From positions 496,001-560,000 of the forward strand of contig WHUX01000010.1 of assembly GCA_015179025.1 (NCBI GenBank): a stretch of 64,000 bases of DNA. The letters are read 5' to 3'. The position numbers and the translations under genes are program-made. Shown piece by piece: positions 24,669 to 37,274 of this stretch; within the stretch, counting starts at the first letter, position 1, and each line of letters starts with the position of its first letter. Source of the DNA: Terfezia claveryi. Its lineage: Eukaryota; Ascomycota; Pezizomycetes; Pezizales; Pezizaceae. The notes under the pieces are model-generated. The model ran no database searches, had not been told where the DNA came from, and saw nothing but the letters and a program-made list of their open reading frames with translations.

Positions 24669-26569
24669 ATGTCCATGCTAATTCTCGCAGAGACCCCCGC
24701 GGGGTATGCTCTGTTCAAGGCCAGAGACAAGAAGCTCCTAAAGAAGGATGACCTGGCGACGCAGCTTGCGTCCGTGGAGGGGGCATGCAGCTTGTAAGGC
24801 TCTCCTCCTCAGGAAATCGGTTCCTTTGCTGCCCTCGCCTCCAATTGTGCATGGGCTCGTATTGCTGAACTTGGTGCTGACCTGTGCCATAGGTTGAAAC
24901 TCAAAAACTTTGCAAAATTCGAATCTGCCGCCTCGGCTCTGGAGGAAGTCACCGCAATCGTCGAGAACAAAGTCTCCCCCATGCTAGCCAACCTGCTCGA
25001 GGGCGTCAGTGACGAGAAGAAAGCTACGCTCGTCGTGTCAGAGCCCAAGCTCGGTACTGTACTTCCTCACCGTGGCCATGTGGCCCAACGAGCCAGCCCG
25101 TTTGCTAACTCCCTTCCTCCCCCTACTACACAGGCAACGCCATCAACAAACTCCCCAATCTTACTTTCACCATCGTCTCCGACTCCACCACTGCTGACCT
25201 CTACCGCTCCATCCGAACGCACCTCACCTCCCTCATCCCCGGCCTCACACCCAACGACATCTCCACCATGTCCCTCGGTCTCTCCCACTCCCTCAGCCGA
25301 CACAAACTCAAATTCTCTGCTGACAAGGTTGACACCATGATTGTGCAAGCCATCGCGCTGCTTGACGACCTTGACAAGGAGCTCAATGTCTACGCCATGC
25401 GCGTGAAGGAGTGGTACGGCTGGCATTTCCCCGAGATGGCAAAGATCATCAACGACAACATGGCGTATGCAAAGGTCATCAAGTCAATCGGGATGCGATC
25501 TGCCGCCTCAGCTGCTGACCTCTCAGATATCCTGCCTGAGGAAATTGAGGTAGCTCTCAAAGCCGCCGCGGAGGTATCCATGGGAACGGAAATTACAAAA
25601 GAAGACCTAGAAAACATCAACGCGCTCGCAGAGCAAGTCATCGAACTCGCCGACTACCGCGCGCAGCTCTCCGCCTACCTCACCGCCCGCATGAACGCCA
25701 TCGCCCCCAACCTCACCGCCCTAGTTGGCGAACTCGTCGGAGCTCGCCTCATTGCCCATGCAGGTTCGCTGATGAACCTAGCCAAATCCCCCGCTTCCAC
25801 AGTCCAGATCCTCGGCGCTGAAAAAGCCCTCTTCCGTGCACTTAAAACTAAGCATGACACACCGAAGTACGGGCTTATCTATCACGCCTCCCTGATCGGG
25901 CAAGCCACCGGCAAAAACAAGGGCAAGGTTGCCCGTATGCTTGCAACTAAAACCACTCTAGGTCTCCGTGTCGATGCGCTTGCGGATGAGAAAGATGAGT
26001 CGGCGGCGCTGGGCATTCACCTTAGGGCAAAGGTCGAGAATAGGGTTAGGAGTTTGGAAGGAAAGCCGATTATACCGAGGAATGCGGCCCCGAGACAGCC
26101 TGGGAAGTGGGATATCAAGGAAGCCAAGAAATATAATGTGGATGTGGACGCGGTTATGGCTGATGCTGACGCTGCGCCTGCTGCGGTCTCGAAAGCAATC
26201 ATAGCCGACGTGGAGATGAAAGATAATGTGAGCGAAGACGAAACACCAAAGGACAAGAAGAAAGCTAAGAAGGACAAGAAGGAGAAGAGGAAATCACTCA
26301 CGATAAGAGAGAAAGAGGGGGATGATGAGGAGGACGCGGAGATGACTGATGTCGCTACTGCTACTCCTGCGATCGATGCGAAGGAGAAGAAGGACAAAAA
26401 GGACAAGAAGAACAAGAAAGATAAAAAGGAGAAGAAGGAAAAGAAGGTAAAGAGTAAGGATGTGGACGGGGTGAAAAGTAAGAAGAGGAAATCAGAATCC
26501 CCAGCGCCAGAGAATGAGCGAAAGAAGAGCAAGAAAGACAAGAAGGAGAAAAATAAGGATAAGGCGTGA
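24669..26569 (+). CDS. NOP58: NOP58, core protein of box C/D snoRNPs
   Basis: Three exons, 24669-24793, 24893-25053 and 25134-26569, give 573 residues. NOP58 scaffolds box C/D snoRNPs that guide 2'-O-methylation and pre-rRNA processing in the nucleolus. The start [22 protein letters not shown] matches the family opening; the second ATG two codons later is also possible. Strongly conserved blocks follow: [24 protein letters not shown], then [24 protein letters not shown]. The Nop domain shows [55 protein letters not shown]. The tail is a long KKD/KKE repeat from about residue 450, as in yeast and other fungi. Length is normal and no break is seen. Confidence 0.97.
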
Positions 26570-29500
26570 AAATGTTGAATTTTTTATGTTTTGATTTTCT
26601 TACCCTTATTTTGTTTGTATTCTTTTTTCTTTTTTCCGTCATAGCTTCTCCTGTTGTTCTTTTTTTTTCTTTGTTGCGGGTCTTTCATCAGTTTAATGGC
26701 TTATTTTGTCACTGGATTTAGTCCTGTAACTCCTTGGATTTATCCCCTTTTTTTTTTGTGTTAGCATATGTCTGGCTTCATATGATTGGGTTGTGGAATA
26801 TAAAAAGATTTTTCTATTTCGCAAAGAATCATGTTGGCTAGCTTGTTCAGGGTAATTTTTGCAATATCTAGAGCAACACGACGGCGACGGAAACGGTAAT
26901 TACGCGGATAACATCGAAATAACAAGGCCAATTAAACTAAGTGAGACATTTCCTAAAAGATCCTTAACAATTTGACAAGCTCTCATCATCATATACTGAC
27001 TGGTACGTTGTCCAAACCACACGAATTACGATTTTTTTTTTTTTTTCCTTTTTTTTTTCCCTTTTTTATTTTGCATTCTGCAATACCTCAAGAGAAAGAG
27101 AAGTGTTTCTTTCTTTCCTTTTTCCTCCCTCCTTTTTCCTCCTTTTTTTCCTCCTTATTTCTCATGCGTATTCTCGAAGTAGTTATATAGATAATAGAAA
27201 CATGCTCAACAAAGTACACCATACATATATGCAAGCCCATCTTCCCCCCATCTTCCCCTCCCGTAGCGATACTATGCAGGCTCACATTTTGCAATGGAGA
27301 TACTTTACATATATAGATAACGAAGATTGGTTATTCAGCAAATGCAGTTGCCTACAGTACTTTAGATTAGTAGCTAAGTCCGAGTTTTCAAGGGGGGGTA
27401 ACGAAACGGCAAGATAAGTTGTAGTGTTGTTACAAGTGCCAAAGAAAAGAAAACCTACGCGTTATCGTATTGTATTGCCATGAGCATGAGGGCGGTATAT
27501 ACACATATATATATGTATATAAGGGGGTTCATTCTGATACTTGATGATAATATTATTCCTTATATTTTCATTCACTCTACACTCCTCCCCCCCCCCCCCC
27601 CCTCTCCTCTCCCACAAACCAACCCCCAACCAGTTGGCAGCGTGTCGAACTTATAACAACAAAAAATTTACAGTGCATAGGCCCTCTCTCTGTCATTTTA
27701 CTCGATATACTTCACCAATGACAATACACTTAAATAATAAAAAAATAAAAAAATAAAAAAATAAAAAAATAAAATCCATGCCACTCCCAGCCCGGAGGAA
27801 TAACCATATCCCAGATCCTTGTACGTACTCAAAGTCCATGACCAAAATACTTCCTGGCCCTGTCTCTAGCCCCACGGACTACGAAAGTTGGTTCATTTAT
27901 TTTATTGGCCTTATGGAATAATCTGTACTCCATAGTATATAGGTAATGCATAGCAAGTAGGTAGTAACTAGTAAGCGTTCTGACCTTTTTGCTTAGGACA
28001 GTTCGTACATGTATGGTAGAACAAAGTATTAGAATTCAGAGTAAGACATACATAGATCACATACAACCTACTTATTTTCCATCTTGTGGTTACTGTACAA
28101 GGAGAAAGAGATTGCTAGTGCTGTGGACTGACACAAATGATGTCTACTGATGCCAGCCATCGTGCAGTGAGGAAACTTGTATGGAAACAACGCATGTTCG
28201 CCATTGGACGGTCTCCACCAGGCTAACAATCACTTTTCCCTTGTACTCGTGTACTTTACGTTGCGGCATTCCTACCGTTCAGTTCGTACTGTATATGGCC
28301 GCCCACCGACAGCACATGATAAATTGCTGAACCGTTCGAGCCAATGTCGGTGGTGGATAGTTCGCACGGTTTTTACCAATATCGAAACGATTAGCTAATT
28401 GTCAATGATTGCTGAATATTTATTATTCTCCGATGCTGGTAAACCGCACTAGTCTAGGCTAAATACGATTTGAACTGAATTGCTCAATGTTGCTTAGCGT
28501 ATTAACCTTAGTTAACTAATAAGGGTTGGGTCCTAATCGGGACGTACCCTGTTGTGTAACTTTCCACATATGGTAATCCCAACAGCACCTTGGAGAAGTG
28601 CCAACTTGGAGCGAATACTGCAAGGCAACTCGAGCGGTTTCTAGGTTCACAAGATTTATTGTTCACATACTCGACGCACAATTCCCAATTCGTTAGCAAG
28701 AGAGTATCAATCTGCACACATTCTGACATTGTTCGTGCCAGCATGTTCCCTGCTAACTCTAGTTTGCGGCGCATCTGGTGCACCCAGACCCATCGAATAT
28801 GGGATATCTCTCTACAGATGAGAAGCATGCCTTAAGAAAGCGGTTTCTCCGAGGTCACAAGGCCTCTCACCTTACACCCCTACGCCCATAATCATCTTGC
28901 CTACTATCTTGTAGTCGATCTAGATCTTGGTCTCTAACACAAGCTGAGTATGTCCAAAAAGGAGAAGAAAGATATTGGCTTTATGTGACTTTTTTCTTAA
29001 TGGGTACGATCGACCTTTTTCTCGAGAAGTAAATCCCAAAACCGGTACACCATTTTTGTAGTGGAGGGAAGCGTATGTATCTCGAGAGAGCTCAACGACA
29101 GTTGGACAATTGACTGGGACTCGTCCTGGAGACTCGGATGCGGTCTCTCATCATAGGATAAAAACATCTAAATACTAGTTTAATTATTTTCTTAAAAAAA
29201 GCTGATTGTTTCTTAGAGACTGGCAGCTCTAAGGGGTTATTCCAATTTACACACATTGCGGAATACCTCAGGGAGGACCTTTGCTCGACTTAGTGAGGAA
29301 ACATTCTAGGATTATTCAACCAAAACGTTCTTCAAAATAAAGTTGATGCAGAACAGACACATCCAAGAATTACGCTATCAACTGCACCCGCTGTGTTAGG
29401 AAGCAATCTCACATGCACAGTCTATTATCATACAAACGCACTTCACATGAGGATCATGATTCAGACACACGAACAAAAAAAACTGCGATTCAAGATCACT

Positions 29501-30192
29501 CCACCGCTCCAATCTCAAAGCCTCCCCACCATGCAAGCAAAAGACCGCAAAAACAACTCATCACATAAAGCAAGTGCAGTGCCATTATACAATATACAAA
29601 GCTTTGTGCAGTTGCTCATATATGCAGGTCGAATTGTGTGGTGTAAGGTAACGAGGATATCAGGGGGACGGAATCTTGGTACCTTGAGGAGGGTATAAAT
29701 CCGTGCTTATATTTGCTAACTCGAGGGGTTATCTTAGGCTATATCTCCAACTATCCCTACTAGTTCCTAGTCTGGGTTCCGACACTTGACCCTTTTCCAT
29801 CGAGACTATCATAATACTTTGTTGTCATTGTAGAGATTTTCCATACAGGTTAAACTTCTGTGCGTGGTAACTCACCAATCATGTACTGCCCTGGCGTAGG
29901 TATGGGTAAGTTAGTGGATGGGATGTTTCGTTTTCTTCAGTCTATGCGGAAGACATGCCAGAGGCCTGCCAGCCTTCCCTTTCCTGGACAGCCTACCCCG
30001 ATAAAATTGGCCCCGGAATTGAAAGCAAAAAAGGGTCATTGCACTGACAATTTGTCTATAACTCCTATCACATAGCACAGAGCAACATAGTACACTTACA
30101 TCATACGATACATCTCATCCCCATTCTATATCTAAATTTATCCATTAAATCCCATAGTAAACCTATGTAGAGCAAAGCTCATCCACCTAAAT
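26570..30192. other. AT-rich gene-poor region of 3.6 kb
   Basis: No gene can be supported. The stretch contains long T runs (26745-26757, 27033-27067), a C run at about 27588-27602, an A6-7T microsatellite (27736-27773) and many stops in all frames. Short frames at 28177-28398 and 28508-28828 have no family signal. It may be decayed transposon sequence, but I recognise no remnant. Confidence 0.5.
27736..27773. repeat. AAAAAAAT microsatellite
   Basis: The octamer of seven A and one T is repeated about four times, flanked by AAT and AAAAT variants. Confidence 0.85.
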
Positions 30193-33059
30193 TTACCCCT
30201 CCATGTCTGCGTCATCCAACCTAACCCCTCCCTCCTCCGCATCCTCATCCATATCCACATCCACATCCACCTCTCCCGTCGCCACTAGGGCAGGAGTAGC
30301 AGCATCGCCATCGGCGGCAGTAGCTTTCGTCGCGGTAGCATCAAGTTCAGAATTCTTCTGGGGAGCACGATTCTTATTCGTCGAGTCTTTAATCTCCTCA
30401 TAGTCATTGAAGAACCTCGCCAGAATTGCTCTATAATACCACCACTCTACGTTAGCACAATCTTCACCAGATAATCCTACGGAAAAGGGAGTTTGTTGCT
30501 ACTCACTTCCTCTCCTCCTTCGGCAACATCAAATTAATGCTATGCCTACTCCTCCATAACGGCAGCACCATCCTTTCCTTAAACCTTTCCCCCAGCTCCC
30601 CCTTCCCCTCCACATCATTATCCTCCATCTCCCCCGGCTCCACCCTTAGCACACAACATCCCATCCCCATGCGCCTAACTTGCTCTCTAATCTCCCTACA
30701 CCCCACACACCCCTCATCCTCATCCCCGTTTTCATCAATATCCCACCTAGGAAACAACTCCTTCAGCAAGGCCCTTACCGTCTCCCTCTTCCTTGCCACA
30801 ACCACCCGCTCCTTCCCAATCCAGCCTTCAATGATACTCAACCCCTCATTCTGAATCCTCCACGCGCAGACCTCGGGGGACTGTACGTCTTGCTTGACAA
30901 ACATCTTTACTCCGCAATGAACGAATTTGATACCTGTTTTATTGCCATCATTCTCTTCTAGAATCTTCTTGGCGATTGGGGAGGTGTAGTAAATTGCTCT
31001 AGTAGGTACCGCCTCTGCGTTGCGGACTATGAATTGGCCCTGCGGGAAGTGCGGAGAGATATGATAGAACTTGAAGATTTCTTGGAGGACAGGGTGCGTG
31101 TGGGGAAGGTATTTGAAGGGTTCTTCGGCGGGTTGGCCGTTAGCTTTGCGACCCTGTCTGGGGCCGGCTACTTGCGGGATTGTAGGTTTGCCTGGCTTTG
31201 CAGCCTCCTCAATTTTGGGGCGTTTAGAGACACCAGCGTCGGGGGCCGGGGAGTCGGTATCATCAAGATGTCGCTTCCCAGGGGAAGCTGGACGCTCGAG
31301 CTGGGCTCCTTGAAAGGCAAGGATGGGGGTCTCGGTTGATTCTTGCTCCTTCTCCACCACTATCTCCTCAGGCTTGGGCCCCGCGGCAGCAACGATTTCC
31401 TCAGCTTTGACACCATCCTCCTCCTTCTTTAATGCCTGCTCCTTCTGTGCCTGTTCCAACTGAACGGACTTCTTCTTCGGCCCCTCCTCTTCTGTAGGAG
31501 AAATCTCTCCCAATTTCTCCAACACTGCAACAAAAAATCCACCAGTATCCTGTAAGTGGGGGTATATCCTCATCGCGTGCTCCGTAGGAACCCTCTCATT
31601 CTCATTATCTGGTGGGTGATACCACATTCCCTTGACCATTCTCGCCTCCCTGTCTCGCCATCCCTCACCACTCGATGGACCGGCAGTGGCTTCTTCATAG
31701 CTATCCCACCACCGCCCCTGCTTGTCCATGATTCTCCAGCCACCCTTGAGTCCAGGCCGGCGCTTCAAGTTAGGTAGGTGGTCCGAGACGTCAAGGAGCC
31801 TCGCCTTGGCGTTTCCACCGCAGCGAGTGATGGCACTTGCGAGGACGGCCTCATTTTCAATCGGGTTCATCGAGCAAGTAGAGTACACCAACCTTCCCCC
31901 AACCTTCAACATCTGCAGCCCTCTTACCAAAATCCTCACTTGGATAAGATGTAAGTTAAGTCCAGAGTAGGGAGCCCATTCTCTCCAAACATTGTAATTC
32001 TTCCTCGAAGTCCCATCTCCAGAGCAAGGGACATCCGCCAACACCCTATCAAACTTCAGATAAGTATTCCTAACCTTCCCAGTAGCCAATTTCTCCGAAG
32101 CCTTGATGAGCGATGGGAATGCAGTAGCATCGTTATTAGTCACAATCAGATTCGGCGAGTTTAACCGCTTAGTCTGATGGATTAACATATGCGATCGCCT
32201 ATAATCAGCATCGTTGGCAATAACCAACCCCGTTGGCCTGCCCCTATCGTACGCAGGTAATCCCTCCCCGCCCTCCGCAGTTTCTGCAGCCTTCTTCCCG
32301 TCTCTATCATTTTTCACTGCTTCTGCAACCGCTGCTTCCTCGCCCATATGCAGCATCTCAATTAACTGCGCAGTCTTACTTCCAGGAGCAGCACACATAT
32401 CAAGAACAGTATGGTATGGCTTGATATCCATAAACAGCGGCGGAACCATACTGACAGCTTCCTGCCTGCTAATATTCCCCACTGTTGTTTCTGAAACTAG
32501 GAAGTTCTGGAATTTTTTGAACGGAGGGCATCTTCGGATGACTGATTTACCAACGGTAGTGCCCCAGGCGAGGTTATCTGGGTACCACGGGATCGGTGCT
32601 GGGGGATCGACGGGCTGGCCTTCAAAAACGAGGTCTCGGAGGTGGGGCACATAGGTATCTTGGAGGGTTGCGACGACGGAGAGAGCGTGGCTACTCAATT
32701 AGTTAGCGAGGAAGAAATTGGGGCGTGAAATAGATTAAGACGTGCTTTTTTGACCCAGTAAACCTGAATGTAGTAGGCAATGTCCTCTTCAGTGTCTCCC
32801 AGAAGGTCTCCCATTCCGATTCTGGAATCAACCCACTTTCCTTGTAGAACTTCTCGTACAGCTCATTATTGAAGTCCACCGACTGGTAATCATCCCGGGA
32901 TGGCGGTGGCCGTGCGGCCTTTCTGGCAGCCCGGGCTTCGTCGTCCTTCTGCACAATGCCATTAGATTCCAGATTTTCAGCATATTGTGCAACTGTTGCA
33001 ATTCTGATTAATATACGCACCTGGTTATTCCGGCGGCCGCCATACTTTTTTCTGCCCAT
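30193..33059 (-). CDS. TRM4: tRNA (cytosine-5) methyltransferase TRM4/NCL1 (NSUN2 family)
   Basis: Four exons on the minus strand, 33059-33021, 32948-32746, 32690-30507 and 30430-30193, give 887 residues. The enzyme puts m5C into tRNA using S-adenosylmethionine. The start MGRKKYGGRRNNQ and the blocks YEKFYKES, LPTTFRFTGS, VGKSVIRRCPPFKKFQNFLVSE..GNISRQEAVSMVPPLFM are family marks. The methyl-donor motif is LDMCAAPGSKT (D178), the release cysteine is in DVPCSGDGT (C303), and the catalytic TC motif is YSTCSMNPIE (C353). The second intron best fits a GC-AG pair (32745-32691), giving FTGSKNHALSVV; a GT donor nine bases upstream would also keep frame. The last intron joins LPKEERK to AILARFFNDY. 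The C-terminus is an acidic tail. Confidence 0.94.
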
Positions 33060-33816
33060 ACCTTCTTCTTATGTGGCTCTTCAATGTCCAGAGAATGTGT
33101 AATGTGAGGGAAAGAACGTGTGTCGAAGCTGATTCGAAGATGTGCATCTTTCTGCACTTTTACCTTGTGAAAATGCTTAGTCACGGAGCTGAGTTTGTTC
33201 AGGGTAATGTACCCAAAATTTGCCTGAATTCGTGATAACTTGTCCAGTGGCACAGTTGCCTAAGTACATCTTAAGTCTCTATATACTTGTAATTGGAAAA
33301 TCTACACATTTATATACTCTGCGCAAAGACGTTCATTTCAACGCTATATAAATGTGACGTATCATATAACTCCTCAATCACTTTTGAAATAACCCTCTCC
33401 AGCTCTCTATGCTTTATATGGTATCATGGCATCACTGAGTTGAAAGAGCAGTGCTCAAAACTTGAAAGACACGAACATAAGCAATTAAAAGGACCTACCT
33501 TTTGTGCGAAAAAAAAAATATTCAGAGTGAGAATGAATATACCGAAAAAGGTTACCTGATTTCCCCCGAGCGCAATGTATCGTATCCAGCCCTATGTTAC
33601 TGACGAATAAAATACAAGAAACAAACAGAAAGTCAAACATAAATGGGATATAATAACAGAAGAAGGAAGACAGGGGTTAGAAGAAAGGAAACACAGATAG
33701 CGATGTGTGACCATGACTATTGCATTAAGCAGGTAAAAGACTCTTGACAGATACCTCGCATTGACCAAATAAACCAAAAGCGCCTTAACTGCAGACGTAC
33801 AAGAACTTACACGGCC
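33060..33816. other. Intergenic between TRM4 and CDC45
   Basis: No gene is seen. It should hold the TRM4 promoter (next to 33060) and the CDC45 terminator. Sequence is AT-rich without clear structure. Confidence 0.5.
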
Positions 33817-36479
33817 TCAGCCCACCACCACCTTAAAACTCAAACTCTCGAAAAACCCAGGAAGATCATCTTTCTTGACTTCCACAACACACGCTTCAAA
33901 GCTATCAATACGAATTCTCGCATTCGTACTATTTGCCACCTCTTGGAACGCTATACCAAACCTGTTCCTCGTATATCCTTTCTCAATAATCATTTCATTG
34001 TCAGAATCGTCACTACTTTCATCCTCCTCTACTTCCTCCTCTTCCTCTTCATCTCCATTCTCCATTCTCCTTTTGTCTTTCTCCTCCTTTCCCTTTTCCT
34101 TCTGCTTCTTCCTCTCTTGTTTAGCTGGGTCAATTGGCTTCTTCCGTTTTACTCTGGCAGCTGAACCCATTCCCACAACAATATATACGCCTCTCCGCTC
34201 GTTCAGTGCTGCCAAGACAATGGGTAAGTGGCGTTTGCGGTTTTCATCTTTCTCTTGCTCGTAGACAGCTTCACCGACCCATATTGCCAGTTTCGTCAAC
34301 GCAGAGGGGTGGGTGAAGAGGTGCACATCAGGGCCTTCCTTCACTACTGCCATACGGAAGGCTCGGAGAAGCCGGATTTGTCGCTTCTCGATGAGAGCAG
34401 TCCCCGTTCGGACGATAGCTCGATGCAGAGTCATGGCATTTGGGAGTGCCGCAAGGAGGGAGTCGATGCTAAAATGTTGTTAATTTCAGGAATACAAAAT
34501 AGGGTATATTTCACGGAACACGTACTTGTCTAAGGCGTCGTATGCTTCGTAGAACCGCCCTAACCATTCCTCCTCCTCCCTCCTTTCTTCTTTCTTCTCC
34601 CGCTCCCTTTCTTCCTCCAGGCCTTTGAATCCCGCCGCAACTATACTCGAACCATCTTCCAATTCGGCGCCCCTATGCACTCCAGCACCGCTCTTCTTCC
34701 CGCCAACCTCTAATATACCACCTACAACCACGGCCACATCGGTTGCACTCAGACATGCCTTCCAGCCCCAACTTCTCACAAAGCCTTCTTTTACAACTTC
34801 ATCAATGCCATACAATCCAGCTACGCCTTCTAGCTTTTCTCGCAAAGTTCGCTTAAGGTCCATATCCATGTGGGTATACCTTTGTTTACACTGAACCAGG
34901 GAGAACCCCATTTTTGCAAGCAGCTTATGGAGTTTTTTTTTGCCATTCTCACTCCATATACGTAACTTCGTTCCCAAGTAAGCAGAGTGTAGCATACTGT
35001 CGTATAGACTCCAGTGTCTAATCAGCATGAACCTAAATTCAGGGCTTATCCGGATAGACGTATCATTGGGGGAACCAGCAGTAGTCTGAATGAGGCCAGC
35101 AGAAGTGGCAGTACTATTATTTGGTAATAACTCCGGTGGATTCAATCTCCGAACCTCGTCTTTTAATACACCCCTTATCCTGTCCTCCCTGGCAAGAAAC
35201 GAGAAATCGTTTGACGATGGAGAGATACCCCTGCCATAAATCTCTCCACTGCAAACCCCAATGATTGCCAACCATAGAAGATCATTATCCTCCCTTCCGA
35301 GGTCTGAAGCCAAGGAGTACATGATTCCAGATATTGGCTCTCCATACCAGATCCCAGAGGAGTAGTATTTCGATACTGTGTGTTCATGTTTTCGACGTAA
35401 CCGACGGAGCCTTTTCCGCAGCGTCCGTTGTGATGAAAGTGGAGGAGGAAGTGATGGTGAAGACAAACGGGGGGAAGCAGGAAAAAGAGAATCGTCTCGG
35501 TTGCGGCGAGAGGTAGGTGAAGTTTGAGTAGAGGATAACGGTTTGGTAGATGAACGGTTGGATAGGAGCGTATGCCTATGTAGCCGCGACTATGAGAGTA
35601 TAATTGTTAGCATTGTGTTCACTCACACAAAGCATCGCAGCGTGTGCGGCTGCGCAATAATTCCCAACAGACCTCATCACCATCGTCATTATCATTATCC
35701 ATAGTCTTCCGCCGCCTTGATCTATCCTCTTCATCACTGTCCACATCAGTGTCCCCATCTATCCCATCATCGCTCTTCCTTTTCTTGCCATTGCCAACAT
35801 TCTTCATATGTCCTTCACCTTCCTCGCTTCTCTCCAGTGACAAGTCTTCGTCCTCATCATCGTCACTATCATCCTCGTCGCTATCCACTTCCGGCATTCC
35901 TACCAGCTCCCTAAAGGCCTTACCCTCCTTCTCCATCTCCTCTTCGACATCCCCATCATCAAAACACTTCACTCCTCCTACCTTATTCCCCACATTCCAC
36001 CTTCCTCCAGACACCTTTGCCCCAGCAATACCCTGCCCTCCGCCCTCCCCAACAACCCAAACTCCATTCCAATCTTCATCTCGCTCGTTCAAGCCGCTCC
36101 TTCCACCAAAAACATTATGCAGATTCCACGGCCGTCGGGAGTCAACAACCCAGCACTCCACGCATGAGCCATCATCTTGCCTCAGATCCAGGAAATCCTC
36201 CATGTCGACCATACCACCCAATCCAAGGCAAATGACGAACCGCAGGTCTTCATTTCCTTTTATCAGAGTGTTGTTAACATTACTCAAATCCTTATATCCC
36301 GCGACCGGGTGAATTTTGTGAGGCAAGAAATCTCTCTTGAGCAATTGCGTTAAAATCCGAGTTGCGCACAATGAGTCTGTATCCAATGCGACCAGGATCA
36401 AGATACTGGGTGTAGTGCTGTGAGCATGGTGTTTTAGGTGTAGGTATGCCGAGGAAAACAGATCTCGAGAGATGTACAT
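33817..36479 (-). CDS. CDC45: DNA replication initiation factor CDC45
   Basis: Three exons on the minus strand, 36479-35673, 35589-34526 and 34468-33817, give 840 residues. CDC45 is part of the CMG replicative helicase with MCM2-7 and GINS. The start MYISRDLFSSAYLHL and ILILVALDTDSLCATRILTQLLKRDFLPHKIHPVAGY are the conserved N-terminus (a RecJ-like DHH fold). Later marks are KHEHTVSKYYSSGIWYGEPISGIMYSLASDLGR, NDLLWLAIIGVCS, RFMLIRHWSLYDSMLHS, KLHKLLAKMGFSLVQCKQRYTHMD and the end GIAFQEVANSTNARIRIDSFEACVVEV. Two acidic inserts, near residues 200-260 and 725-745, fit the family's intrinsically disordered loops. The first intron uses a GTCTGT donor with a GCTAAC branch site; the donor is the least certain splice point. 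Confidence 0.94.
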
Positions 36480-37274
36480 TGCAAATCAAGTCGAGGCGGC
36501 CAGGCGGCTTTGAACGGGTGATAGCAGATGGATAGATCAGGCGAGCGAGCGCTGAGTGACATATACTGTGATTGGGAGTACTGTGCCTATACCTGTGCCT
36601 CTGCCTGTGCCTCGAAATACTTCAACAGAGCTCTCCTATCCAGCCAAATACTTTCTTTGTCCGGTCAAACCAACGACGCGTCTCACAGTCAGGTGTCGCA
36701 CGGCTGTTGGTTGGTCCCCAGGAGAACAAATGAGAGCCCACAGTAGTGTCTTCCAAACTAGAAGCGCATAGTAAATTGGGAATGACTGAATGACTGGTGT
36801 CAATGTAGGCGCAAAGAATAAACTGTACAAGGGGAAAACCGGAACTGGGCAGGTACAATAGACTCAGTACAGAGGCGTGTGGAAAGCACTTTTGTTGCTG
36901 GCAGGTACAGCACCTGTTTGGCGAGAGGGGTGTTTTGTCTGCTCGGAAAACGCGTTGAGGATATACACCAAGCTGCTCCTTGCCTTGGGTCACGTGCAGC
37001 AGACCTCAGCCCTTCCTATCTAGTCACTTATGCACCGCACACAGTCTGGCTGTAGTGTCAACAAGCAAGCATAAAGGGTCCTCTATGCATAATTCTCTCC
37101 CATGTCTTTATTTACTTTGATTTCTGAAACACTGGACTACCTCTACGAGGGTCTGATTGATCTACACTAACTGGACTACTACCGTGAAACATCCAAAACG
37201 GGAAATTAGCATAACCGAAAGAGGAAGCACCCAGTACGCCAAATCAAAACTTTACGCGCCGGAGTTGACCTGGG
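36480..37274. other. Intergenic upstream of CDC45
   Basis: No gene is recognised. A run of CTGTGCC words lies at about 36583-36610 (a small tandem repeat). Short open frames have no family signal. Confidence 0.5.

Noticed and set aside
12679..36479. MAD1, BIR1 and CDC45 as a functional cell-cycle cluster
   Set aside because: They are separated by unrelated genes, are on different strands and belong to different processes; chance proximity explains it.
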